A stretch of DNA of 45,423 bases, taken from contig NZ_FOKV01000013.1 of the NCBI RefSeq assembly GCF_900112105.1, positions 1 through 45,423 on the forward strand, given 5' to 3'. Below are positions 25,420-33,246 of this stretch, in pieces (within the stretch, counting starts at the first letter, position 1; each line of letters opens with the position of its first letter). The stretch comes from Zunongwangia mangrovi. GTDB lineage: Bacteria; Bacteroidota; Bacteroidia; Flavobacteriales; Flavobacteriaceae. Made by a program: the position numbers and the translations under genes. Below the pieces are notes generated by a model. That model was not told where the DNA came from, searched no databases, and was given only the letters and a program-made list of their open reading frames with translations.

Positions 25420-26556
25420 TTAGTCGGTAATATTAAAATGTGCATCTGCACTAGCAACATTACCATCGTGATCTGTTACTTCTAGAGACAAGTGATATTC
25501 TCCTGGTGCCGCATCTGCAGGCACATCAAAATGCTCATGGAAATCGATATTCGTTTCATCTTCGTAAGTAAAAGATTGCTCAAATTCCCAACCTTCTCCT
25601 TCTTCAGAATGGATGTGAATTTCTACATTTTCGATTCCGTGTTTACCTGTGATTTCAGCATCTACATGCATTTCTTCTCCTGCAGCTACATTTTCGTCTA
25701 CTGTTATTTCTGAAATTGTTATCGCTTCAGCATCGTTATTTGCATCGGTTACATGAAAGTGAGAACCTTCAGAATGTGAGTTCCCTTCAGCATCAATAAC
25801 AGTGATCGTAATATGATATTCTCCTAAAGCGGCATTTGCAGGCACGTCGATATGCTCATGAAATTCAGCTGAAGTTCCCGAATAATCATCATAAGTTTCA
25901 TCGAAAGTCCATTCGATCTCCCCTTCAGCTGGCTCTAGATCGTGACCGTGAATACTTACTGAAACCGAACCTATTTCGTGATCTGCAGCTATTTGTGCTT
26001 CTGCATGAAATTCACCTCCTCTTGTAGCATCTTCGCTATGAATATCTGTAATGCTAATTCCGTGTTCTTCACCGGTGTGATCTTCTCCAATGATCACTTC
26101 TACATACACCTGATTTTCGTTTCCTGAAACATCGATTACCGTAATTCCTAAATGATAAGGACCTTCAGCAATATCGTCTGGAATTTCGATATGTTCGTGG
26201 GCATGGTAGGTTTGTGGTGCTCCTTCAATATTAAAAGTCTGATTAAAAGACCAAGGACTTACTGAAGTTGCCTGCATTACAGGATCAAAAGAAACAGTAC
26301 TATTTAAAACGCCAGAATGTGTATGCCCGTCAAAATTATTATGAATATCAACTCTGTAAGAAGATAACGCATCGTTATCGCTAAAGTTTACATCAAAATG
26401 CAACTCACCACCTACTTCAAAAGCTTCTCCTTCTACAGGATCGTTTACTGTAATCTCTGGACGTTCACTATCCAGGATTTCATCGTCGTCACTGCTACAG
26501 GCCGCAAAAAATGTAAGTGTAAAAAGTGCTATAAGTTTTATTGAAAAATTTTTCAT
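25420..26556 (-). CDS. His-rich three-repeat lipoprotein (DUF4625-like)
   Basis: The 378-residue precursor has a signal ending in the lipobox FAAC followed by SSDDD. The rest is three Ig-like units of about 100 residues (roughly 32-150, 160-262 and 278-378). Each contains a HEHxxxPxxxxxGxYHLxIxVxDxxGN block: HAHEHIEIPDD, FHEHIDVPAN and FHEHFDVPAD. His and acidic residues are dense throughout, including DGHTHSG, SIHGHDL and EIHIHSEEG. This resembles the DUF4625 family. It is probably an outer-membrane lipoprotein that binds a divalent metal, likely zinc or copper, and hands it to the TonB receptor encoded two genes upstream. The metal is inferred only from composition and context. Confidence 0.72.
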   Translation of the reverse strand: MKNFSIKLIALFTLTFFAACSSDDDEILDSERPEITVNDPVEGEAFEVGGELHFDVNFSDNDALSSYRVDIHNNFDGHTHSGVLNSTVSFDPVMQATSVSPWSFNQTFNIEGAPQTYHAHEHIEIPDDIAEGPYHLGITVIDVSGNENQVYVEVIIGEDHTGEEHGISITDIHSEDATRGGEFHAEAQIAADHEIGSVSVSIHGHDLEPAEGEIEWTFDETYDDYSGTSAEFHEHIDVPANAALGEYHITITVIDAEGNSHSEGSHFHVTDANNDAEAITISEITVDENVAAGEEMHVDAEITGKHGIENVEIHIHSEEGEGWEFEQSFTYEDETNIDFHEHFDVPADAAPGEYHLSLEVTDHDGNVASADAHFNITD

Positions 26557-26648
26557 CTTAAAATTTGAGATTTTTATATTATTTATCCTCCAAAAAGGAG
26601 AAAACCTTTAAGGCTATGTTATTTTGAATTTTGTAAAAAGTATTTGTC

Positions 26649-26981
26649 TTAAGCTAAATCTAAAATGGGTGGTCCCCTAACGAAAAACCTTAACTGATGA
26701 AAAGTTTTTTGGCTAATCCTAACCTCAGAAAAGGCATTTTTAACTACGATTATTAATGGAAGTTCTTCTTTATAATTTTCTTTCGGAAGTATCCCGCGAT
26801 ATTCCCCATGTAAAAAATGAGAACAGGTATGTGGTGATGCTATCTTCTGAAAACTAAGCTCATTTTGCTCAAAAGAATTGGCATGCTCGTTAAGGATTAT
26901 ATGCGCCGACCATAAAATTGGGCCTACCGGTAGTAAAACCAGTAAAAACCGACTAATATGTTTTAACCACCAATTTTTCAT
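26649..26981 (-). CDS. Small membrane-anchored protein with RGPP tail
   Basis: The 110 residues have one N-terminal hydrophobic segment (about 10-28), then a polar domain with HTCSHFLHGEYRG (possible His/Cys metal ligands), and end RGPPILDLA. I know no named function. The gene overlaps the TonB receptor by an ATGA, so they are translated together. The protein at 29442 on the other side of the receptor has the same plan: N-terminal anchor, Cys/His cluster, and an RAPP tail. Proteobacterial DUF2946 proteins near metal receptors also end in RxPP, but relationship is not shown here. It is probably a periplasmic factor of the metal locus. Confidence 0.65.
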   Translation of the reverse strand: MKNWWLKHISRFLLVLLPVGPILWSAHIILNEHANSFEQNELSFQKIASPHTCSHFLHGEYRGILPKENYKEELPLIIVVKNAFSEVRISQKTFHQLRFFVRGPPILDLA

Positions 26982-29356
26982 GACTGTCCAAATGGAATTT
27001 TAATACTCAGCTGAATATTTCTTCCCATCTCGGGAATTTGCAATCGGCGATAAAAACTGGTATGGTTAAAATACTTTGTATTGAAAAGATTATCTATTCT
27101 GAAGTTAATATTGGCCTTAAAATCATCGAATTTTAGCTTAGTTTGAAAACCCATTCCCCAAAGCGAATAGCCTGGCGTAATATCTTCGCCCTGGGCAATT
27201 CGATCTTGCTTCATCACAGATCTATTATTGATATTTACTTCTGAAGCCTTCAAAACTTTAGAATCTGTAAAAAGCTGATAACCAACTTCAGTAAACACAT
27301 TATTTGCCGGCGTAAACGGTAACGGATAATTGCGCGACCTGCTGGAAGTTAACTGCTGATTGTATAAATATTCGCCGGCTACACCAAAATGCCAGCGACC
27401 AATTTCTTTATCGATCTTAAGTTCTAAACCGGTAAGTAAAGCTTCAGATTCTGTATAACTATATAATTGCCCGGAATGTGGTAGTAACGAAAAAGTTCCG
27501 CTGGGACGTAAAAAAATATAATTACTGAAAAAATAAGCATACGGACTCAGGTTGATATTCCATGAATTTTCAGCATAATTTAAACTTACATCGGCCATAA
27601 AACCCTGCTCAGGATTGAGATTTGGATCGCCCTGCTCGTGCCTGAAAGATCCATGATGAATTCCGTTTGCACCAAGTTCTATCGCTGTTGGTAAACGAAA
27701 AGCGGTTCCTAAATTAACTTTACTGCTAAATTGCTCGTTAAACCGGTGATCCCAACCTACACGTGCATTAAAACTTGTAAAATCACGGTTTAGATCCTGG
27801 CTTCGCTGTGCGTAAGCAGTTGCTGTTTCTTCAGATTGATTATTTCCGATTAAAAATTCATACAAATTGGGATCGTAATAACCTTCCATATCGATCTTTC
27901 CATAATCGAAGCGAAGACCTAAAGTCCATAAATTCTGCTTAGAAGCTTCGAACTCATGAATGGCGAAAATCGCATAATTAGCCGAGTGATATTCTGGTAA
28001 CAGAAAGTTGAATCCCTGTATTTCGTTATTTTTCCATTGTGCATCTAGCCCAATCTGAGTCTCATTCCTTTTATCAAAATCGTGGTGATAAGTGGTTTTT
28101 GCGCCGTAGGTATCCAGATCAAAATCCAATTCTAAATTTGGATTGATTTCTGGTGCCTGCTGCCCAGCGTAATGTGTGTGAAACAAACTCCATTCCTGTC
28201 GATGATTTTTTTGGAAAGAAAGATCGACATCTAATTCTCCATTTTCAAAAACAAAGTTCGAATTACTAATTACTTTAAAATGCGTAGCACGCTGAAAAGG
28301 TTCTTCGATATTTCTGGTATCACCATCTGGTTGTACTCGGCTAACATCTGGAATCCCATGTGAACCAGGGAAAAATCCAGATTTTTGATACACATTACTC
28401 ACACTTAAGGTAGACGAAAATCGATCTTTAACCACGCCAATTTGGGTGTACCAATCAAGCTCTTTACCCGCCGTATTCTTTAATTGCTCGTCGTAAATAG
28501 GAATATCAAAATTTAAATACGAGATCTGGTCTGTGGGTAAATTATAATCCCCAAAAGTTAGTCCGGTTAATTTTCCTTTTACAAACCAATCATTCTTTTT
28601 ATAAGCGATTTGTGCCGAACCTCCCAAGCTATTATTCACACTTTTAGCGAAAGTATAAACGCTACCCGATAAACCATCTTCAGGCACTTTGTTATTCTTA
28701 ATCCGAACCACGCCTCCCAACGCATCGCTACCATAAGCGATTGAACCTACTCCTTTGATTATTTCCAGATCTTCAACCTGAAGCGCATCGATCTCTAAGC
28801 CATGATCTGCGCCCCATTGCTGACCTTCCTGTTTTACACCGTTTTCTGCAACGGCAACACGATTAAGACCAAGCCCCCGAATTATTGGTTTAGACGCTCC
28901 AGAGCCAATTTGCATTGCGTTGAATCCAGGTAATTTTTCAAGACTCGATGCCAGAGAACCCGAAAATTGATCCTGTAAATACTCATTATCGACATATAAG
29001 ACCTGCTGACTCGTTTTTTTATGCTGATGTCCTTCTAACATCACCTCATCCAAGCCATTTACAGACTGCACTAAAACAAAGTCCAGTCTTTTATCTTGCT
29101 GAAGCTGAATTACCGTATCTAAAGACGTAAAGCCAATGATAGAAACTTCGATTTGGTAGGTTCCTTCAGCTAATTTTGCTGAATAAAAACCTTCTTCTGA
29201 AGTCCAAAAGTATTGATCTCCAATTTTAATATAAGCACCATCTAAGGCATCCCCTGTTTGAGAAGTAACTGTTCCTGAAAGCTCAAAATTAGAATCCTGA
29301 GCAAAAGAATTTAAGGTTAACAGGGATAAGCATAAACCTATCCAAAAGAATTTCAT
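26978..29356 (-). CDS. TonB-dependent outer-membrane receptor, ZnuD-like
   Basis: This 792-residue receptor has a 19-residue signal peptide ending NSFAQ, a carboxypeptidase-regulatory-like domain (about 25-95), a plug domain (about 110-225 with IIRGLGLNRVAVAENGVKQ and SIAYGSDALGGVV) and a C-terminal beta-barrel ending in KIPFGQS. The barrel block TAIELGANGIHHGSFRHEQGDPNLNPE resembles zinc receptor ZnuD. His-rich loops include EGHQHKK near 108 and FHTHYAG. No SusD partner is present, so it is not a glycan receptor. Neighbours are a His-rich lipoprotein and two small RxPP-tail proteins, pointing to uptake of a metal, most likely zinc; copper is the alternative. Confidence 0.85.
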   Translation of the reverse strand: MKFFWIGLCLSLLTLNSFAQDSNFELSGTVTSQTGDALDGAYIKIGDQYFWTSEEGFYSAKLAEGTYQIEVSIIGFTSLDTVIQLQQDKRLDFVLVQSVNGLDEVMLEGHQHKKTSQQVLYVDNEYLQDQFSGSLASSLEKLPGFNAMQIGSGASKPIIRGLGLNRVAVAENGVKQEGQQWGADHGLEIDALQVEDLEIIKGVGSIAYGSDALGGVVRIKNNKVPEDGLSGSVYTFAKSVNNSLGGSAQIAYKKNDWFVKGKLTGLTFGDYNLPTDQISYLNFDIPIYDEQLKNTAGKELDWYTQIGVVKDRFSSTLSVSNVYQKSGFFPGSHGIPDVSRVQPDGDTRNIEEPFQRATHFKVISNSNFVFENGELDVDLSFQKNHRQEWSLFHTHYAGQQAPEINPNLELDFDLDTYGAKTTYHHDFDKRNETQIGLDAQWKNNEIQGFNFLLPEYHSANYAIFAIHEFEASKQNLWTLGLRFDYGKIDMEGYYDPNLYEFLIGNNQSEETATAYAQRSQDLNRDFTSFNARVGWDHRFNEQFSSKVNLGTAFRLPTAIELGANGIHHGSFRHEQGDPNLNPEQGFMADVSLNYAENSWNINLSPYAYFFSNYIFLRPSGTFSLLPHSGQLYSYTESEALLTGLELKIDKEIGRWHFGVAGEYLYNQQLTSSRSRNYPLPFTPANNVFTEVGYQLFTDSKVLKASEVNINNRSVMKQDRIAQGEDITPGYSLWGMGFQTKLKFDDFKANINFRIDNLFNTKYFNHTSFYRRLQIPEMGRNIQLSIKIPFGQS

Positions 29357-29377
29357 AAACCGAATCCGTAAATAAAA

Positions 29378-29388
29378 AATGTAACATT
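29378..29388. promoter_or_regulatory. Palindrome before the TonB receptor gene
   Basis: AATGT-A-ACATT is a perfect inverted repeat 22 bases upstream of the receptor start, in the 85-base gap after the small gene. Fur/Zur-family operators are AT-rich palindromes of this kind, but the site is too short to assign. Confidence 0.3.
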
Positions 29389-29441
29389 ACCCAAAACCGA
29401 CAAAGATCAATAATGGGTTTTTAGGCGTTAAAAAACACTAA

Positions 29442-29783
29442 TTAAGCACGGATGGCTGGTGGAGCCCGTAAAGAAAAATAAGGATCTGGGCAGTCCCAGA
29501 TAGTTTGTGTAAGTGAAAGTGAATAAACAGATTCTTTATTCGGGATAAAAAGATCGAACGTAAAGAATTCTGGTGAATCAAAGCCAGAAAAATGGAAATC
29601 GCAAATCTTACAATCCATACCAGATTTTACGATATTCTTATCCATTTGCACGATGTGCGTATGGTCTTTTGATACTGAATCCTGAGAAAAACCATGTTCA
29701 AAAATATGAACATAAGGATATACCAGCGCAAAAGCAATTAAGAGCGCAGTAAGAATAGCTGTATATCCGGTTAATTTTTTCAT
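29442..29783 (-). CDS. Small membrane-anchored protein with RAPP tail
   Basis: From the ATG at 29783 the protein has 113 residues. The frame is open to a TTG at 29801, but the ATG precedes a clean signal-like segment (KKLTGYTAILTALLIAF). Next come YVHIFEHGF, DHTHIV and DCKICDFHF, a His/Cys-rich part that could bind metal, and the end is LRAPPAIRA. It resembles in plan the protein at 26649 on the other side of the receptor. It is the first gene of the metal locus, 85 bases before the receptor gene. Function is unknown; a periplasmic metal-handling or receptor-assisting role is inferred. Confidence 0.65.
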   Translation of the reverse strand: MKKLTGYTAILTALLIAFALVYPYVHIFEHGFSQDSVSKDHTHIVQMDKNIVKSGMDCKICDFHFSGFDSPEFFTFDLFIPNKESVYSLSLTQTIWDCPDPYFSLRAPPAIRA

Positions 29784-29811
29784 TGAACGCAAATGTAGCA
29801 ACTATTTATGC

Positions 29812-29821
29812 GCTTGCAAGC
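29812..29821. promoter_or_regulatory. Palindrome before the metal-locus operon
   Basis: GCTTGCAAGC is a perfect 10-base inverted repeat 29 bases upstream of the first gene of the metal locus. It could be part of a metal-regulator operator; the evidence is only position and symmetry. Confidence 0.3.
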
Positions 29822-29869
29822 TATTTCTTCAGAAAAATAAATCGTTTAACTGAGTTTGAACAAAAAAAA

Positions 29870-29906
29870 TCAGGATAGCTTAGTTTTAAAAACCAAACTA
29901 TCCTGA
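29870..29906 (-). terminator. Terminator after the xylose porter gene
   Basis: TCAGGATAG pairs with CTATCCTGA (29898-29906) across a loop. On the minus strand the stem is followed by eight T residues, so it ends the transcript of the gene at 29956. Confidence 0.9.
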
Positions 29907-29955
29907 ATATCAATATTGTATATTTTTAGATTCTTTTTTTAGAAGAGTATCAATT

Positions 29956-31572
29956 TTATTCCTGTTCCTTTTTAAGCCAAAGTTGTTCCATATCTTCCAA
30001 AGATCTTCCTTTAGTTTCTGGTACAAATTTCCATACAAATATCGCTGAAATTACTGCAAAAGCACCATAAACCCAGTAAGAGAATCCGTGATTAAAGTTT
30101 TCGACCAAGAAAGGATTGTTATTCATAATTGGGAAGGTCCACGAAATTACAAGATTGGCTAACCACTGCACTGCAACGGCAACAGCCATTACTCCTTTTA
30201 TCGAATTCGGGAATATTTCTGAAAGTAATACCCAGGTAACCGGTCCCCAGGAAACTGCAAAAGCAGCAATATAAACCAACATCAACAATAATGAGGTAAA
30301 TCCAACTGCTCCAGAAAATAATGAGAATCCTAAACCTATCATGCTAATTCCCATCACTACGCTACCAATTAATAAAAGCTTTTTTCGACCAAAATTATCT
30401 ACCGTCATAATCGCAATTACTGTAAAGATCATATTTATAGCCCCGACAATAATAGTTTGCAACATCGAAGCATTGGTATCTACGCCCATTCCTTTAAAAA
30501 TTTCTGGAGCGTAATATAAAACCACATTAATCCCTACGAATTGCTGAAAAACCGAAAGCAATAATCCTACAATGATCACCGGCCATCCATAAAATAACCA
30601 ATGCGCTTTCTTAGTTTTGAACGAGTTCTTTATTTCAGACAGAATTCTATCTGAAGAAGATTTTACATTCAATTTATCCAATATCGTTTTGGCTTTTTCT
30701 TCATTTCCTTTCATCACCTCAAAACGCGGAGTCTTCGGCATAAAAAGTAACAGCACAAAGAATAAGAACGCAGGAATTACTTCAGATAAAAACATATAAC
30801 GCCATCCTGTATCGGCAATCCAAGCTTCAGGTTGTCCCTGCACGATAAAATAATTTACAAAATACACCACCAACATACCGGTTACAATAGCCAGCTGATT
30901 ACAGGAAACCATTTTTCCACGAATATTGGCCGGCGCCATTTCAGCAATATAAAGTGGTGCCAACATACTCGCGATCCCTACGCCCATTCCTCCAATAATT
31001 CTATAAATGATAAAAGAAGAAAGTGTTTGAATACCAAATACATTGAAAGCCTCTGGGTATCCAGATCCTAGAGCAGAGATTAAAAATAGAACAGCAGCGA
31101 TCACTAATCCGTTTCTACGACCAACCGAGTTTGCTATAAAATCTCCAAAAGATGCTCCTAAAATACATCCAACCAAAGCACTACTCGTCATAAATCCTAA
31201 AATAGAATTTCGAAGATTCTCGGTTAAAACATCGGGAAGATCTAAGAAATACATTTTGAATAACGGGATAGCGATCAAAAGGAATATGATGATTATGGCT
31301 ATCGAGGTTATTTTCTTAAAAAACTTGAATAAGAAATATCCAAAAAGTACCAGCACGCCAATTGATACGATGCTAATGATACTTTTAAATTCTATAATAG
31401 CTCCAGAAGCTAAAACGTTATCGTTATCGAGCGGATTTATAAAAAAAGAGTTCATCGCTCCTACTGCTCCAGAGATCACAGCAGTATCGTAACCAAACAG
31501 CAAACCTCCCAGGCTCGCTACAAGTGTGATTAGGATGATAAGCTTATTGTTGAAAGAGTTTTTGTTTTCCAT
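29956..31572 (-). CDS. xylE: XylE-like sugar:proton symporter (MFS sugar porter) with extra insertion
   Basis: This 538-residue inner-membrane transporter shows the sugar-porter signatures GGLLFGYDTAVISG near 22-35, DFIANSVGRRNG, PLYIAEMAPANIRGK, and PETKGRSLEDME near the C-terminus. It aligns closely with E. coli XylE around NSFFINPL and NSILGFMTSSALVGC, so xylose is the likely substrate. It is about 47 residues longer than XylE. Roughly residues 50-115, in the loop between the first two membrane helices, are extra and hold two hydrophobic stretches (about 65-82 and 88-110). It has its own promoter, a near copy of the xylB promoter, and its own terminator. Confidence 0.88.
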   Translation of the reverse strand: MENKNSFNNKLIILITLVASLGGLLFGYDTAVISGAVGAMNSFFINPLDNDNVLASGAIIEFKSIISIVSIGVLVLFGYFLFKFFKKITSIAIIIIFLLIAIPLFKMYFLDLPDVLTENLRNSILGFMTSSALVGCILGASFGDFIANSVGRRNGLVIAAVLFLISALGSGYPEAFNVFGIQTLSSFIIYRIIGGMGVGIASMLAPLYIAEMAPANIRGKMVSCNQLAIVTGMLVVYFVNYFIVQGQPEAWIADTGWRYMFLSEVIPAFLFFVLLLFMPKTPRFEVMKGNEEKAKTILDKLNVKSSSDRILSEIKNSFKTKKAHWLFYGWPVIIVGLLLSVFQQFVGINVVLYYAPEIFKGMGVDTNASMLQTIIVGAINMIFTVIAIMTVDNFGRKKLLLIGSVVMGISMIGLGFSLFSGAVGFTSLLLMLVYIAAFAVSWGPVTWVLLSEIFPNSIKGVMAVAVAVQWLANLVISWTFPIMNNNPFLVENFNHGFSYWVYGAFAVISAIFVWKFVPETKGRSLEDMEQLWLKKEQE

Positions 31573-31575
31573 TTC

Positions 31576-31626
31576 ACTAATAGTTATTAAGACTACAAGT
31601 ATAATCTAATTTTATATATTTTTCAA
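31576..31626 (-). promoter_or_regulatory. Xylose promoter/operator, copy 2 (before the porter)
   Basis: Read on the minus strand: TTG (31624-31626), 20 bases, TATACTTG (31596-31603), TAGTC, 7 bases, CTATTAGT (31576-31583). All words and spacings equal the copy before xylB. The -7 box is only 24 bases from the start codon, against 62 for xylB, so the downstream operator-like half touches the ribosome-binding region here. Confidence 0.7.
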
Positions 31627-31697
31627 TAAATAGATCGTTTTTTTATCAGTTGATAATTTTTAAAGCTTAAAATTATTTATAGCTCTAAAATTAATCA

Positions 31698-33071
31698 TCA
31701 AAAGTTCCAATATCTGCTTGCCCAGGCAATCCATGTACTCCAGTTTGGACCTGTGCTGTGACCACCGGCATGCTGCCTAAAAGCGATTTCACCATCGGTC
31801 AAAGCGGTTCCCAATTTTGGAAATTCTGAAGTTTCTAATCCGGTTCTACCCAAAAGTTCATAGACCGGTGTTGCATGAACTCCGGCTAAAAACATTCCTT
31901 TGGCGTCTACCCACTGCCCTTCAACTAAATGCGAACCAGAACTTATAAAAACTGGTCTTGGTGCGCATAAAGCAACTAATTGATGTGCATCTACGGGTAA
32001 ATCTTCAGTTTCTAATGCTGAAGCATATTTTATAAAATTTCCGCAGAACCAGTGATATTCACCAGAACTCGCTAAATTTTCTATCTGTTCTCCAAAATTT
32101 CTTCGTAGTAAAGAAGTTCCTCCTGCTCCAGCAGAGCCAAAAAATCCCAAAGAAATTCGTTCATCAAAGGCCATACTTACGATGGCTGCTTTTCCGTATC
32201 TTGAAACGCCTTCTACTGCAATTCGGTTTTCATCGATCTTAGGATTGGTTTCAAAATAATCCATTGCTCGACTTGCTCCCCAGCCCCAGGCTCTTAATGC
32301 TCCCCATTGCTCGGGCTTTCTGGGTTTCCCGTTATTTACCAAACCTATAATTCCTGAAGTTAGTCCTGCACCATTATCTGCCTGGATACTATTAGGTACC
32401 AAAATCGCGTAACCTATATTTTGTGATAATACCTGCTGCTTCCATTTTGGCTCGTAAGCTGAAGCAAAATAGCTTCCCGGTTCGCTTGCACTTCTTCCAA
32501 AGGGTGAATTTATAAATCCAAATTCCATCACCATAGGCACGGCTTCTTTTGCTCTTTTAGGAATCCCTACCAAAAGTTCGATTTTGACCTCGATCTCTGG
32601 ATAAGCCGAATTATCCACAAAACCTTCTAAAAGAATTTCGGTTACAGGATAAGAATATACCGTGGTATCTTTTTCTGACACAATATTCCATGTTACTGAG
32701 GGAATATTTTCTGGTAGGCGACCATAGACTGAATTTTCAAAATCTTCGACAATTTCTGGCCTGCGAATTTCCCACCATTCTTCAGCAGTAGTGATCTTCT
32801 TTCCTTTATCACTCACCAAAACTTCAGGGAGATCGTAAGATTTCACTTTACTTTCGTCGAAATTAGCCGAATTTTCTGAAGCTGGATTCCCAGAAGGTCC
32901 CGGCCTGTTTTCAGCAGTAATTCCCAACTGCTTTTTCATTTGCACAAAGTTTTGATAGTTCAGTTTATTGATACTGTCCTGATAGGCTTTGTAATCTTGT
33001 GCTTCCGCAGAAAAACTTATCAGCAAAAAAAGAATCGCGAAAACATCGAATATCGATCTTATGTTTCTCAT
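31698..33071 (-). CDS. Glucuronoyl esterase (CE15-like)
   Basis: From the ATG at 33071 the 457-residue protein begins with a signal peptide (FDVFAILFLLISFSAEAQ) and is therefore exported. It has the CE15 alpha/beta-hydrolase blocks: nucleophile motif GVSRYGKAA, SAGAGGTSLLRRNFGEQIEN with the acidic residue region, WFCGNFIKY, LPVDAHQLVALCAPRPV, and the catalytic His in HAGGHSTG. CE15 enzymes cleave esters between glucuronic acid on xylan and lignin alcohols. The frame is open to 33158, but that stretch contains the terminator of the upstream GH43 gene, which argues against it. It ends the xylan enzyme group and precedes the xylose porter. Confidence 0.88.
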   Translation of the reverse strand: MRNIRSIFDVFAILFLLISFSAEAQDYKAYQDSINKLNYQNFVQMKKQLGITAENRPGPSGNPASENSANFDESKVKSYDLPEVLVSDKGKKITTAEEWWEIRRPEIVEDFENSVYGRLPENIPSVTWNIVSEKDTTVYSYPVTEILLEGFVDNSAYPEIEVKIELLVGIPKRAKEAVPMVMEFGFINSPFGRSASEPGSYFASAYEPKWKQQVLSQNIGYAILVPNSIQADNGAGLTSGIIGLVNNGKPRKPEQWGALRAWGWGASRAMDYFETNPKIDENRIAVEGVSRYGKAAIVSMAFDERISLGFFGSAGAGGTSLLRRNFGEQIENLASSGEYHWFCGNFIKYASALETEDLPVDAHQLVALCAPRPVFISSGSHLVEGQWVDAKGMFLAGVHATPVYELLGRTGLETSEFPKLGTALTDGEIAFRQHAGGHSTGPNWSTWIAWASRYWNF

Positions 33072-33134
33072 AATTTGTAAATTCTGAGTAAAATATCTCG
33101 GGATATTATACTCATTGACGGTGCCAATAAAAAA

Positions 33135-33163
33135 ACCTCGAAACCAGGGGCTTGTCACGAGGT
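33135..33163 (-). terminator. Terminator after the GH43 gene at 33247
   Basis: ACCTCG (33135-33140) pairs with CGAGGT (33158-33163). On the minus strand the stem is followed by a run of seven T residues. It separates the GH43 gene from the CE15 gene. Confidence 0.85.
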
Positions 33164-33246
33164 ATTTTCATTTTATTGGAATTTGTAAATCTTAAATTGA
33201 AATTAGAATTCGGCATGTGTTAAAACCGAATACTAATTTTTGATAT

